NCBI RefSeq assembly: GCF_048820915.1
Contig: NZ_JBMERR010000024.1
Coordinates: 1 to 64,000 of the forward strand
Direction of reading: 5' to 3'
From: Cribrihabitans_A pelagius
Lineage (GTDB): Bacteria; Pseudomonadota; Alphaproteobacteria; Rhodobacterales; Rhodobacteraceae
DNA: 64,000 nucleotides
Every line of letters starts with the position of its first letter. Position 1 is the first letter of the stretch. Both the position numbers and the translations under genes were made by a program. A model generated the notes under the pieces. The model was not told where the DNA came from. It saw only the letters and a program-made list of their open reading frames with translations, and did no database searches. Shown here one piece after another: positions 34,529-43,985 of this stretch.

Positions 34529-35992
34529 ATGGCACATCAAACCGACATCCGCTTTCTTCTGAACGGCAAGGACATCGTGCTGGGGGACGTGAAGGCAACA
34601 ACCACTTTGCTGGATTTCCTGCGGCTGGAGCAACGCCTGACCGGCACCAAGGAAGGCTGTGCCGAGGGCGACTGCGGCGCCTGCACCGTGCTGGTGGGAC
34701 GGCTTCAGGGCGGCCAGCTGCGCTATGAGGCGGTGAATGCCTGCATCCGTTTTCTGGCGTCGCTCAACGGCTGCCATGTGGTGACAGTTGAGCATCTGTC
34801 CGGCCCGAACGGGCGGCTGCATCCGGTGCAGCAGGCGATGGTGGAATATCACGGCAGCCAGTGCGGTTTCTGCACCCCGGGTTTCGTGATGTCGCTCTAT
34901 GCGCTGTGGATGGAAAACCCGCAGCCGACAGAGACTGAAGTTGAAACCGCCGTGCAGGGCAACCTCTGCCGCTGCACCGGTTATGAACCGATCGTGCGGG
35001 CTGCGCTGGCGGTGAACCGGTACGGCACCCCGGCCAATGACTATCTGACCACCGAGCGCGAGAGCCTGACCGCCAAGCTGCAGGCGATCCGGCCGGAAAC
35101 CCGCGTTGTGACCGGCCCCGAGGACGACCGCGCAATCCTGCCGCTGGACGCGGCGGATCTGGCGCAGGTCCTGGCAGAGAACCCCAAGGCGACCATCGTC
35201 GCGGGCGCCACCGATGTCGGCCTGTGGGTTACCAAATTCATGAAGCCGATCTCTCCGGTGGTGTTTGTTGCCCACCTGGAGGAGCTGAAGGCGGTTGAGC
35301 TGACCGATGAGGCGCTGACCATCGGTGCCGGCGTCACCTATACCGAAAGCGAAGAAGCGATCCGCGATGCTTTCCCGCATCTGAGCGCCTACTGGGACCG
35401 CATCGCCGGCTGGCAGGTGCGCAACATGGGCACCATCGGCGGCAATATCGCCAACGGCTCGCCCATTGGGGACACCCCGCCGGTGCTGATTTCGCTGGGC
35501 GCCGAGGTGACGCTGCAGAAGAAGGGCGGTTCGCGCATCCTGCCGCTGGAAGATTTCTTTATCGACTACGGCAAGCAGGACCGCGAGCCCGGTGACTTTG
35601 TTGCCTCGATCCGCATCCCGCTGCGCCGGGACGGGCAGATTGATGCCGCCTACAAGATTTCCAAGCGCCGGGATGAGGATATCTCCTCGGTTGCGGCCGG
35701 GGTCAGCGTGGAAGTGGCAGATGGTGTGATCACCGCGGCCCGCATCGCATTCGGCGGCATGGCGGCAACGCCCAAGCGCGCCGCCGGTGCCGAGGCCGCG
35801 CTGGTGGGCCAGCCCTGGGGCGAGGCCGCGTTTGACGCGGCAGCGGAAGCGGTGAAGCAGGACTTCACCCCCTTGAGCGACTGGCGCGCCTCTGCGGAGT
35901 ACCGCGCGCTGACGGCCAGCAACCTGCTGCGCCGGTTCTATCTGGAACATGATGCGGGAACCGCCGGTGCCGTCCGGCTGGCCGTCGCCTGA
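34529..35992 (+). CDS. xdhA: Xanthine dehydrogenase small subunit XdhA
   Basis: This 487-residue subunit carries the two [2Fe-2S] clusters and FAD of xanthine dehydrogenase, passing electrons from the molybdenum site to NAD+. The plant-type cluster is in CAEGDCGAC (around residues 46-54) with a further Cys in NACIRF, and the second cluster in SQCGFCTPGFV and GNLCRCTGYEPIV. The FAD domain (about 190-380) has IVAGATDVGLWVTK and GGNIANGSPIGDTPP. A GGGAGG site precedes the ATG. It opens the operon xdhA-xdhB-xdhC-permease-guaD. Confidence 0.95.
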   Translation: MAHQTDIRFLLNGKDIVLGDVKATTTLLDFLRLEQRLTGTKEGCAEGDCGACTVLVGRLQGGQLRYEAVNACIRFLASLNGCHVVTVEHLSGPNGRLHPVQQAMVEYHGSQCGFCTPGFVMSLYALWMENPQPTETEVETAVQGNLCRCTGYEPIVRAALAVNRYGTPANDYLTTERESLTAKLQAIRPETRVVTGPEDDRAILPLDAADLAQVLAENPKATIVAGATDVGLWVTKFMKPISPVVFVAHLEELKAVELTDEALTIGAGVTYTESEEAIRDAFPHLSAYWDRIAGWQVRNMGTIGGNIANGSPIGDTPPVLISLGAEVTLQKKGGSRILPLEDFFIDYGKQDREPGDFVASIRIPLRRDGQIDAAYKISKRRDEDISSVAAGVSVEVADGVITAARIAFGGMAATPKRAAGAEAALVGQPWGEAAFDAAAEAVKQDFTPLSDWRASAEYRALTASNLLRRFYLEHDAGTAGAVRLAVA

Positions 35993-36004
35993 GGAGGATT
36001 TGAG

Positions 36005-38323
36005 ATGAAAGACCATCAGACCATCAGCGGCGCCGTGCACCATGACCGCCAGCACGACAGCGCCATCAAGCATGTGACGGGCCGCGCCGAATACACCGAC
36101 GACATCGCCGAACCCTATGGCACGCTGCACGCCTACCTCGGTGTGTCCACCGTGGCGCATGCCAATATCAAGGGCATCGACCTTAGTGCCGTGCGTGCCG
36201 CCCCCGGCGTGGTGGATGTTCTGACTGCCGAAGATGTGCCCGGCGTCAACGACATCAGCCCCACCGGCAAGCATGACGAGCCTGTGTTCCCGACCGGGAA
36301 GGTCGAGTTCCACGGCCAGCCGATGTTTGCGGTGATTGCCGAAACCCGCGATGCCGCCCGCCGCGCCGCCGAGCTGGCGCAGGTGGAGTATGAGGTGCTG
36401 CCGCACGCGCTGGACCCGGTTCAGGCGCAGAAAGCGGGCTACCCAATGATCACGGACCCGCTGAAGCTGGAGCGCGGCGATGTGGAGGCGGGCCGCAAGG
36501 GAGTTGCCCACCGCATCCAGGCGCAGATGACCGTCGGCGGCCAGGACCACATGTATCTGGAAGGGCACATCGCCTTTGCCATTCCGGGCGAGGACGAGGA
36601 CGTGACCGTGCATTGCTCCACCCAGCACCCGAGCGAGGCGCAGCATATGGTGGCGCATGTTCTGGGCGTTGCGAACAACGCCGTCACCGTCAACGTCCGC
36701 CGGATGGGCGGCGGCTTTGGCGGCAAGGAAAGCCAGATGAACCTGTTCTGCGCGGTGGCTGCAATTGCCGCGAAGAAACATAACCGCCCGGTCAAGATCC
36801 GCCCGGACCGCGATCAGGACATGACCGCCACCGGCAAGCGCCATGACTTCGTGATCGACTATGACGTGGCCTTTGACGACGCGGGCCGCATTCAGGCGGT
36901 CGAGGGCGGCTTTGCCGCGCGCTGCGGCTATTCCTCGGACCTGTCGGGGCCGGTCACCGACCGGGCGCTGTTCCATGCGGATAACGCCTATTTCTACCCG
37001 AACGTGCTGCTGAAAAGCCGTCCGATGAAGACCAACACCGTCTCCAACACCGCCTTCCGCGGCTTTGGCGGCCCGCAGGGTGTGGTCGCGGCGGAGCGGA
37101 TGATCGAAGAGATCGCCTATGCCCTCGGCAAGGACCCGCTGGATGTGCGCAAGGCCAACTTCTACGGCGAAGAGGGCCGCGACCTGACGCCTTACCATCA
37201 GAAGGTGGAGGACAATATCCTCGACCGGCTGATCGGGGAGCTGGAGGAAAACGCCGAGTACCGCAAGCGCCGCGAGGAGATCATCGCCTTCAACAAGGAG
37301 TCGAAGATCATCAAGAAGGGCATTGCCCTGACGCCGGTGAAATTCGGCATCTCCTTCACCGCGACCTGGTACAATCAGGCGGGTTCGCTGATCCATGTCT
37401 ATAATGACGGCTCGATCCACCTGAACCACGGCGGCACCGAGATGGGGCAGGGCCTCAACACCAAGGTGGCGCAAGTTGTGGCCGATGCCTTCCAGGTGGA
37501 TTTCGAGCGCATCAAGATCACCAAGACCACCACCGAGAAGGTGCCGAACACCTCCGCCACCGCGGCGTCGTCCGGCTCGGACCTCAACGGCATGGCGGCG
37601 CTGGATGCGGCGGAGCAGATCATTGCGCGGCTGAAGAAATTTGCCGCTGAGAAGTGGGAAGTCGCTGAAGAAAATGTCGAGTTCCTGCCCAACCGCGTGC
37701 GGGTTGGCGGCGAGGTCATCCCCTTTGATACGCTGGTGAAAGCGGCCTATATGGCCCGGGTTCACCTGTCGGCGGCGGGTTTCTACAAGACGCCGGAAAT
37801 CCACTGGGACCGCGCGGCCGGCAAGGGGCAGCCCTTCTTCTACTACGCTTATGGCGCGTCCTGCTCGGAAGTGTCAGTGGACACGCTCACCGGTGAATAC
37901 CGGGTGGAGCGCACCGACATACTGCATGACGTGGGCCGCTCGCTGAACCCGGTCCTGGACAAGGGCCAGGTTGAGGGCGCCTTCATCCAGGGCATGGGCT
38001 GGCTGACCACCGAGGAACTGTGGTGGGATGACGAAGGCCGGCTGCGCACCCATGCGCCGTCGACCTACAAGATCCCGCTCGCGTCCGACCGGCCGCGCAT
38101 CTTCAACACGCAGCTGGCTGAATGGTCGGTGAACAAGAAACGCACGATCAAACGGTCCAAGGCCGTGGGCGAGCCGCCGTTCATGCTGGGCATCTCGGTG
38201 TTTGAGGCGCTGTCGATGGCGGTTGCCAGCACCGCGGATTACAAGGTCTGCCCGCGTCTGGATGCGCCGGCCACGCCGGAGCGCGTGCTGCTGGCGATCG
38301 AGACCCTCAAAGGGCAGGGCTGA
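36005..38323 (+). CDS. xdhB: Xanthine dehydrogenase molybdopterin subunit XdhB
   Basis: This 772-residue catalytic subunit hydroxylates hypoxanthine to xanthine and xanthine to urate. Molybdopterin-binding stretches are RMGGGFGGKESQ (about 235-246) and NTAFRGFGGPQGVVAAERMIEE. HGGTEMGQGLNTKVAQ follows, and the catalytic glutamate is in KAVGEPPFMLG near the C-terminus (about residue 724). Length and motif order are those of complete bacterial XdhB. It starts 12 bp after xdhA with AGGAGG upstream. It needs molybdate, which the modABC operon at 59795-62399 could supply. Confidence 0.95.
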   Translation: MKDHQTISGAVHHDRQHDSAIKHVTGRAEYTDDIAEPYGTLHAYLGVSTVAHANIKGIDLSAVRAAPGVVDVLTAEDVPGVNDISPTGKHDEPVFPTGKVEFHGQPMFAVIAETRDAARRAAELAQVEYEVLPHALDPVQAQKAGYPMITDPLKLERGDVEAGRKGVAHRIQAQMTVGGQDHMYLEGHIAFAIPGEDEDVTVHCSTQHPSEAQHMVAHVLGVANNAVTVNVRRMGGGFGGKESQMNLFCAVAAIAAKKHNRPVKIRPDRDQDMTATGKRHDFVIDYDVAFDDAGRIQAVEGGFAARCGYSSDLSGPVTDRALFHADNAYFYPNVLLKSRPMKTNTVSNTAFRGFGGPQGVVAAERMIEEIAYALGKDPLDVRKANFYGEEGRDLTPYHQKVEDNILDRLIGELEENAEYRKRREEIIAFNKESKIIKKGIALTPVKFGISFTATWYNQAGSLIHVYNDGSIHLNHGGTEMGQGLNTKVAQVVADAFQVDFERIKITKTTTEKVPNTSATAASSGSDLNGMAALDAAEQIIARLKKFAAEKWEVAEENVEFLPNRVRVGGEVIPFDTLVKAAYMARVHLSAAGFYKTPEIHWDRAAGKGQPFFYYAYGASCSEVSVDTLTGEYRVERTDILHDVGRSLNPVLDKGQVEGAFIQGMGWLTTEELWWDDEGRLRTHAPSTYKIPLASDRPRIFNTQLAEWSVNKKRTIKRSKAVGEPPFMLGISVFEALSMAVASTADYKVCPRLDAPATPERVLLAIETLKGQG

Positions 38324-38326
38324 ACC

Positions 38327-39220
38327 ATGGCCCGCCGCCTCTCCCTCCAGGACTTTCTGGTCGGCCACAGCCGTGTGGTGCAGGTCCGGCTCACCCGTGT
38401 GCGGGGTTCTTCCCCGCGCGAAGCCGGCACCTGCATGTTTGTGGCGGCGGAAGGTCTGTGGGGAACCATTGGCGGCGGCCAGCTGGAATATATCGCCATC
38501 GACCACGCACGGCGGATGCTGGTGCAGGACGTGATCAGCGACACGCTGGACGTGCCGCTGGGGCCGGAGATCGGCCAGTGCTGCGGCGGCCGGGTGGAAA
38601 TGACGCTGGCGCAGATGCGCCAGGCCGACCGCGACGATGCCCTGGCCCGGCAGCAGGCCGAGGACCAGGCGCTGCCGCATGTCTATGTGATGGGCGCGGG
38701 CCATGTGGGCCGGGCGCTGGCGGATCTCTTCCAGCATATGCCGGTGCGCTGCATCCTGATCGACCAGCGCGCCGAAGAGCTGGCCTTGTGCCAGGCGGAC
38801 GTTGATATCCGCCAAAGCGCTATCCCCGAGATCGATATCGCCGCCGCACCTGCGGGCAGCGCTTTTGTCGTTCTCACCCATGATCATGCGCTCGACTTCC
38901 TGCTTGCTTCCGCTGCCTTGCAGCGCGGTGATGCGGGCTATGCCGGGCTGATCGGATCGGCCACCAAGCGGGAAAAATTCCGCCGCTGGTGCCGGGATCA
39001 TTGCGACGGTCTGGCGACGGACCGTCTGATATGCCCCATCGGGGCTAGCGGCAGCCGCGACAAGCGGCCCAGCGTCATCGCGGCCTTCGTGGCTGCGGAA
39101 GTGATGGCTGAATTGACCTCTGAAACTGCCGCAACCGCCTCCCAAGGAGGCAACGACCTGCCCGGCGAGGGCAATCAACCGGATGCGGAGGGAGAGCTGG
39201 CGGAGCAATCCGGCCGGTAA
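38327..39220 (+). CDS. xdhC: Xanthine dehydrogenase accessory protein XdhC
   Basis: This 297-residue protein binds molybdenum cofactor and inserts its sulfurated form into XdhB; it is not a subunit of the final enzyme. It has the N-terminal RLTRVRGSSPREAGTCMFV and GTIGGGQLEYIA, the CCGGRVEM cysteine pair, and a Rossmann-like C-terminal half (VYVMGAGHVGRALADLF, then AGLIGSATKREKFR). It starts 3 bp after the xdhB stop, so translation is coupled. Confidence 0.92.
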   Translation: MARRLSLQDFLVGHSRVVQVRLTRVRGSSPREAGTCMFVAAEGLWGTIGGGQLEYIAIDHARRMLVQDVISDTLDVPLGPEIGQCCGGRVEMTLAQMRQADRDDALARQQAEDQALPHVYVMGAGHVGRALADLFQHMPVRCILIDQRAEELALCQADVDIRQSAIPEIDIAAAPAGSAFVVLTHDHALDFLLASAALQRGDAGYAGLIGSATKREKFRRWCRDHCDGLATDRLICPIGASGSRDKRPSVIAAFVAAEVMAELTSETAATASQGGNDLPGEGNQPDAEGELAEQSGR

Positions 39221-39250
39221 GACCGCATCCTCACAGAGGAGGAGGCCGCC

Positions 39251-40843
39251 ATGACTTCGGGGCGGAGCTACACTTACAAGCTGTTCTCACGCAATGACTT
39301 CAGTGCGTTCTGGGCGCTTTTCACGGACAACCTGATCAATCTGATCGTGCTGGCGGGGATCTGCCAGTTTGTCTTCAACATGCCGGCGGAGGTCGTCTTT
39401 GGCCGCATCCTGCCGGGGGCGGCAGTGGCCATTCTGGCGGGCATCGCGGTCTATACCTGGCTTGCCAAACGTACCGCTGAACGCGAAGGCCGCGATGTGA
39501 CCGCGCTGCCCTACGGCATCTCGACGCCGGTGATGTTCGTCTATCTGTTCGGCGTCATTGGCCCGATTTACTGGGCCACCAACGACCCGATGCTGGCCTG
39601 GCAGGTGGGGATCGGCGCGGGCTTCATGGGCGGCATTGTCGCCGGGATGGGCGCCATTGTCGGCCCGTGGCTTAAGCGCGTGACCCCGCGCGCGGGCATG
39701 CTCGGCACGCTCTGCGGCATCGCGCTGGTGTTCATCGGCACCGTGCCGCTGGCCACCATCTTCGAAGAGCCCTTCATCGGCTTTGCCTCGATGATCATCA
39801 TCCTCTGGGGCCTGGTCGGCCGCCACCGGCTGCCGTTCAACATCCCCGCTGGCCTTTTGGCGCTGATCGTCGGCACCGTGGTAGCGCTGGCGATGGGCAA
39901 GGCGTCGGTCTCCTTCGAGGGCGTGGGCGTCTACCTGCCGGTCCCCTACTTCGGTGACTTGATTGCCGGCATCCAGCATCTGTTTGCCAACCCGGAGCTG
40001 TTCCTGGTTCTGGTGCCGGTGCAGATTTACAACTTCATCGAAACCATGAACAACGTCGAAAGCGCCGAAGCGGCGGGCGACCATTACCCGGTGGCCCTGT
40101 GCCAGGTGACCGATGGTGCCGGCACGATGGTCGGCGCGCTGTTCGGCTCGCCCTTCCCGACCACCGCCTATATCGGCCACCCGGCCTATAAACGCATGGG
40201 CGCGCGCTCGGGTTATATCATCGGCGTCGGTCTGGTGATCCCCTTTGCCGCCTTCTTCGGCCTCCTGGCGTTCCTCAACAACCTGATCCCCGTGGCCGCG
40301 GCCGCGCCGGTGCTGGTGTTCGTGGCGCTCAGCCTGGTGACCAATACCGCGCATTCGGTGAAGACCGACCACATCGCCGCGGTGACCATCGCGATGATGC
40401 CGCATGTTTCGGCCTTCCTGATGGTGAAATGGGGCGCGCTGGCCGGCGCGCTGGGAGCCACCGGGGCCACCGCAATGCTGGCCTTGGGCGATCCCGAGCT
40501 GACCGCCGCGCTGCTGCAGCAGGGCGCGCATTTCACCGGCCACCAGGCGCTGAGCCAGGGCGCGATCCTGACCGGCCTTATCTGGGGCGCCATCGTGGCC
40601 AGCGTGATCGACGGCAACTTCCGCAACGCGGCCGGCTTTGCGCTGGCAGCGACGGGCATGTCACTGGTCGGCGTAATCCACTCCGCCAGCCTGCACATGC
40701 CGGATTTCAGCGGTGTGGCCATGGGATACCTGATCGCGGCGGCTTTCCTCTATATCTATCCGATCTTCCACAAGGCCGAAGAGCCGGAAGCACCGGAGGA
40801 CGAGGCCACCCCCCGGGTGCCGCATCTGCCGGCAGGCGAATAA
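39251..40843 (+). CDS. NCS2-family purine permease (AzgA/guanine-hypoxanthine type)
   Basis: This 530-residue inner-membrane transporter has about 12-14 spans. The N-terminal NLIVLAGICQFVF, DVTALPYGISTPVMFVYLF and the QIYNFIETMNNVESAEAAGD segment (conserved acidic residues of the NCS2 substrate site), followed by GSPFPTTAYIGHPAYK, point to the AzgA-like branch taking hypoxanthine, guanine or adenine by proton symport. It lies between xdhC and guanine deaminase in one operon, which supports guanine/hypoxanthine import. Confidence 0.85.
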   Translation: MTSGRSYTYKLFSRNDFSAFWALFTDNLINLIVLAGICQFVFNMPAEVVFGRILPGAAVAILAGIAVYTWLAKRTAEREGRDVTALPYGISTPVMFVYLFGVIGPIYWATNDPMLAWQVGIGAGFMGGIVAGMGAIVGPWLKRVTPRAGMLGTLCGIALVFIGTVPLATIFEEPFIGFASMIIILWGLVGRHRLPFNIPAGLLALIVGTVVALAMGKASVSFEGVGVYLPVPYFGDLIAGIQHLFANPELFLVLVPVQIYNFIETMNNVESAEAAGDHYPVALCQVTDGAGTMVGALFGSPFPTTAYIGHPAYKRMGARSGYIIGVGLVIPFAAFFGLLAFLNNLIPVAAAAPVLVFVALSLVTNTAHSVKTDHIAAVTIAMMPHVSAFLMVKWGALAGALGATGATAMLALGDPELTAALLQQGAHFTGHQALSQGAILTGLIWGAIVASVIDGNFRNAAGFALAATGMSLVGVIHSASLHMPDFSGVAMGYLIAAAFLYIYPIFHKAEEPEAPEDEATPRVPHLPAGE

Positions 40844-40858
40844 CTACCCTGAAAGCCT

Positions 40859-40888
40859 GGTCAGGGGGCGGACGGCCGCCCCTTGACC
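40859..40888 (+). other. Intergenic hairpin between the permease and guaD
   Basis: GGTCAGGGGGCGG, a short loop, then CCGCCCCTTGACC forms a 13-bp stem with one mismatch. There is no U-run. It could stabilise or separate the upstream message within the operon. Its end lies 22 bp before the guaD ATG. Confidence 0.4.
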
Positions 40889-40910
40889 GCAATCCAAGGA
40901 CATCACGACA

Positions 40911-42215
40911 ATGACATCGAAACAGAAGCTGCTGCGCGGCCGGGTGCTTTCCTTCACTGCCGAGCCGCAGGGTGCCGACGATACCGCCGCCTATGAGTTC
41001 ATCGAGGACGGCGCGCTGCTGGTGGCGGACGGCCTGATCCTCGCCAAGGGCAGCTACGGCGATATCGCCGCCCGGGCGCCGGGCGCCGAATTGGTGGACC
41101 ACCGCCCCAACATCCTGATGGCGGGGTTCATCGATACTCATTTGCATTTTCCGCAGGTGCAGGTGGTCGCCAGCTGGGGATCGCAGCTGCTGGACTGGCT
41201 CAACAGCTATACCTTCCCGGAAGAGACCCGCTTTGCCGATCCCGGCCACAGTGCCGAGATGGCGAGCCATTTCTTCGACCTCTTGACCAGCCACGGCACC
41301 ACCACGGCGGTTGCTTATTGCTCGGTCCATAAAACCTCGGCTGAGGCCTATTTCGACGAGGCCGCGCGCCGCAACATGCGGATGATCGGCGGCAAGGTTC
41401 TGATGGACCGCAACGCGCCCGAAGGCCTCACCGACACGCCGCAAAGCGGCTATGACGACACCAAGGCGCTGATCGAAAAATACCACGGCAAGGGGCGTGG
41501 CATTTATGCGGTGACTCCCCGCTTTGCGATCACCTCCACCGCCGAACAGCTGGAGATGGCAGGCACGCTGGTGCGCGAACACCCCGATTGCTACGTGCAG
41601 ACGCATCTGTCGGAAAACCACGACGAGATCGCCTTCACCGCCGAGCTGTACCCGGAGGCGCGGGATTATCTGGACGTCTACCAGTCTTACGGCCTGCTGA
41701 CTGAAAAGATGCTGCTCGGCCACTCGATCCACCTGCAGCCGCGCGAGATCGATGCGCTTGCCGAAACCGGCGCCAAGCCGGTGTTCTGCCCGACCTCCAA
41801 CCTGTTTCTGGGCAGCGGGCTGTTTGATGACGCGGGCCTGCGCGCACGCGGCATCACCAATGCAATTGCCACCGACATCGGGGCCGGCACCAGCTATTCC
41901 ATGCTGCAGACCCTGAACGAGGGCTACAAGGTCCTGCAGCTGCAGAACCAGAAATTGCATCCCTTGCGTGCCTTCCACTGGATCACCCGCGGCAATGCGG
42001 TGGCGCTGGGGCTGGAAGACAAGATCGGCACGCTGGAAGCCGGGACCGAGGCTGATATTGTGGTGCTCGATTCCCGCGCGACCCCGGCGATGGAGCTCAG
42101 GATGCGGCGGGCAGAGACGCTGTCGGAGGAGCTCTTCGTGCTGCAGACCCTCGGCGACGACCGGTCCATCGCCCAAGTGTATGCCGCGGGCGAGGCAATG
42201 AAGCCGACCTGCTAA
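40911..42215 (+). CDS. guaD: Guanine deaminase
   Basis: This 434-residue amidohydrolase converts guanine to xanthine and ammonia. Metal ligands are seen in GFIDTHLHFPQ (HxH, about residues 78-80), VQTHLSENHDEIAF (His and the substrate Glu region), the GHSIHLQPREI histidine and ATDIGAGTSYSML (Asp). HFPQ followed by WLNSYTFPEE is characteristic for guanine deaminase. It ends the xdh operon, directly feeding XdhAB. Confidence 0.93.
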   Translation: MTSKQKLLRGRVLSFTAEPQGADDTAAYEFIEDGALLVADGLILAKGSYGDIAARAPGAELVDHRPNILMAGFIDTHLHFPQVQVVASWGSQLLDWLNSYTFPEETRFADPGHSAEMASHFFDLLTSHGTTTAVAYCSVHKTSAEAYFDEAARRNMRMIGGKVLMDRNAPEGLTDTPQSGYDDTKALIEKYHGKGRGIYAVTPRFAITSTAEQLEMAGTLVREHPDCYVQTHLSENHDEIAFTAELYPEARDYLDVYQSYGLLTEKMLLGHSIHLQPREIDALAETGAKPVFCPTSNLFLGSGLFDDAGLRARGITNAIATDIGAGTSYSMLQTLNEGYKVLQLQNQKLHPLRAFHWITRGNAVALGLEDKIGTLEAGTEADIVVLDSRATPAMELRMRRAETLSEELFVLQTLGDDRSIAQVYAAGEAMKPTC

Positions 42216-42224
42216 ACCCGCATC

Positions 42225-42246
42225 CGGCCCGGGCTATCCCGGGCCG
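42225..42246 (+). terminator. Hairpin after guaD
   Basis: CGGCCCGGG-ctat-CCCGGGCCG: a perfect 9-bp stem with a 4-base loop starting 10 bp after the guaD stop. There is no clear U-run, but its position makes it a likely end of the xdh operon transcript. Confidence 0.55.
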
Positions 42247-42441
42247 CACCTGTCTCACTGTCCTGCCGCTGCAGCAGGACGCTGTGCTGCCAGGTGCAGC
42301 AGGGACCTGACTGCGCGCCCGGCTGGCATCCCGATGCCTGGGGTGCGGCCAGGCCGAGCCACCGCGGCAGTCGCCGCAGGCTCCCCTTCGCCCCTATCCT
42401 GCGTGCGTTCTGGGAAGAGTAACACGCGCAACGTTTCACCA

Positions 42442-42864
42442 TTATAGCAAGCTTGCCGGTGGCGTCCTGTTTGGTGCAGGAGGGGTCGTTTGCGGGACGG
42501 TGTGAAATCCTACGTTAGCGGCCAAGGACCCGTTTTCCGCAGTACACAGGTTTCCGCTAGGAACGGCATACCGATAGAGCGGGACGGGCTTTACGCCTGG
42601 TTCCTTGCAGAGCGCAGAAACCGATGTGTCTCTGTCTGCCATGGTGGCCTGAGCCATTCGAACCTGGGCCTTGGTCAACGCGAATTTCCTTGCGCCTTTG
42701 CGTGCACGGGCCCGCGCGGCCTGCGGCCCGGCCATGGTGCGTTCGCGGTTCAACTCACTTTCAAACCCGGCCAACGCGGCAAATATCCCGAACGACAGGC
42801 GAACAGCTGCGGTTGTTGTATCGATCTGCGCTCCCTGGCCAGTGAGCACTTTCAGGCCGACATG
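42442..42864 (-). pseudogene. C-terminal remnant of a serine resolvase (Tn3-type)
   Basis: Read leftward, the frame matches the C-terminal half of Tn3-family resolvases: VGLKVLTGQGAQIDTTTAA, then FGIFAALAGFESELNRERTMAG and RARARKGARKFALTKAQVRMAQA with an HTH-like DTSVSALCKEPGVKPVPLYRY. The N-terminal half with the catalytic serine is absent, and several family positions are degraded (an HTH leucine to proline among them). It is not functional. Confidence 0.7.
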
Positions 42865-43181
42865 ACCTTGTTGCTGTAACCATCCACGCCCGCAACGACG
42901 TGCCAAGGCGGGATCGTAACAATCCATATTGGGAGGCAGTCATGTCGGAGATTATCACGAAGAGCGCGGCCAGTCGCGGACACCGGAATCCCCGCCGAAA
43001 TAATTACATAAGCCTGATTATCAAGCGCCGAAGTCTCCACCGGGCGGGTTCGCATCCGAAGTGCAAATGCTGCAGCAGAACAGGAGCTTGCGCGGCGGCT
43101 GACGAAAGGGACATTGCGACCCTCGCCTGAGTTTGGGGGAACGCAGGAGGATTGCCAAATAGTGTGACGCCGCGCCATCCA

Positions 43182-43868
43182 TCAAAATATGATCGTCCGC
43201 CCGCAGCTCAAGGCCGCCACCGTAGACCGTCTCAAGGCTGGTTGGCCACCCGAGCAGATCGCCGGCAGACCGCGTTTGAAAGGGCGTCCGGTCCGCGTGA
43301 GCCACAAGACGATCTGCCGCTTCGCCCATTCCAGCGATGGCCGGGCCGGAGCTTTCTGCCGGCACCTTCCCGAACACCGCAAACCCCGCAGGCCGCGCGG
43401 GTGCAGGCGGCACCATCGCACGCAGGTCTTCGATAGCCAAAGCTTGTCACGCAGGCCAAGCGTGTCAGCCGGTAAGCCGTCGTGATGCCCAATGAAGACT
43501 GCAATGCGAATCCGATCATGGAGGCGCTGGTTGACGGGTTGGCTCCCCGGCCAGCGGATGCACGGCAGTCGAATACCTTTGACCGCGGCACCGAGTTCTC
43601 AGCTTGGCGCCGTCTCAAGGACGGGATCGGTGCGGACAGCTGGTTCTGCGATCTGCAAATATCCTGGCAGAAAGGCAGCGTGGAAAACACCCGCAACAGG
43701 CTGCGAAATTACCCGCCCCGCTCGACCGAGCCGACGGCGCTGACAAACCGATATTCGAGGTCGATGTGTCAACGCATCAATTCCATCCCGCCCAAGTGCC
43801 TCGGCTGCAGGACACCCGCCGGGATTTTCGAAAGCAAGCCCATGAAGATCCGGAACCGCTTTCTGTAA
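43182..43868 (+). pseudogene. IS30-family transposase, degenerate with internal deletion
   Basis: The first part (43189-43440) reads LKAATVDRLKAGWPPEQIAGRPRLKGRPVRVSHKTICRFAHS and RAGAFCRHLPEHRKPRRPRG, the IS30 N-terminal pattern. After a break with frame loss near 43440-43490, a second part (43482-43868) carries PIMEALVDGLAPRPADARQ, then TFDRGTEFSAW (second catalytic Asp) and WQKGSVENTRNRLRNYPPRST (catalytic Glu). The segment with the first catalytic Asp is missing. The copy is dead. Confidence 0.75.
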
Positions 43869-43921
43869 AAGAACAAATCGGAAAATGCGCTTCAGCGTGA
43901 GCTCACACTGGAAAGCAAAGT

Positions 43922-43946
43922 CCTGCCGGCCACGGGGGCCGGCAGG
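43922..43946 (-). terminator. Hairpin downstream of puuD
   Basis: CCTGCCGGC, a 7-base loop, GCCGGCAGG: a 9-bp perfect stem 40 bp beyond the puuD stop. On the minus strand it is followed by ACTTTGCTTTCC, a modest T-rich tail. A likely terminator for the leftward puuD transcript. Confidence 0.6.
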
Positions 43947-43985
43947 TTTGACTTGGCAGAGTTTAGCGCTGCTTTCCGCGCGGGC

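Noticed and set aside
34418..37804. 1128-codon open frame on the minus strand opposite xdhA/xdhB
   Set aside because: It is the antisense shadow of two clear xanthine dehydrogenase genes. The His/Arg/Gly/Gln-rich composition is typical for antisense of GC-rich coding DNA, and no family motif is seen.
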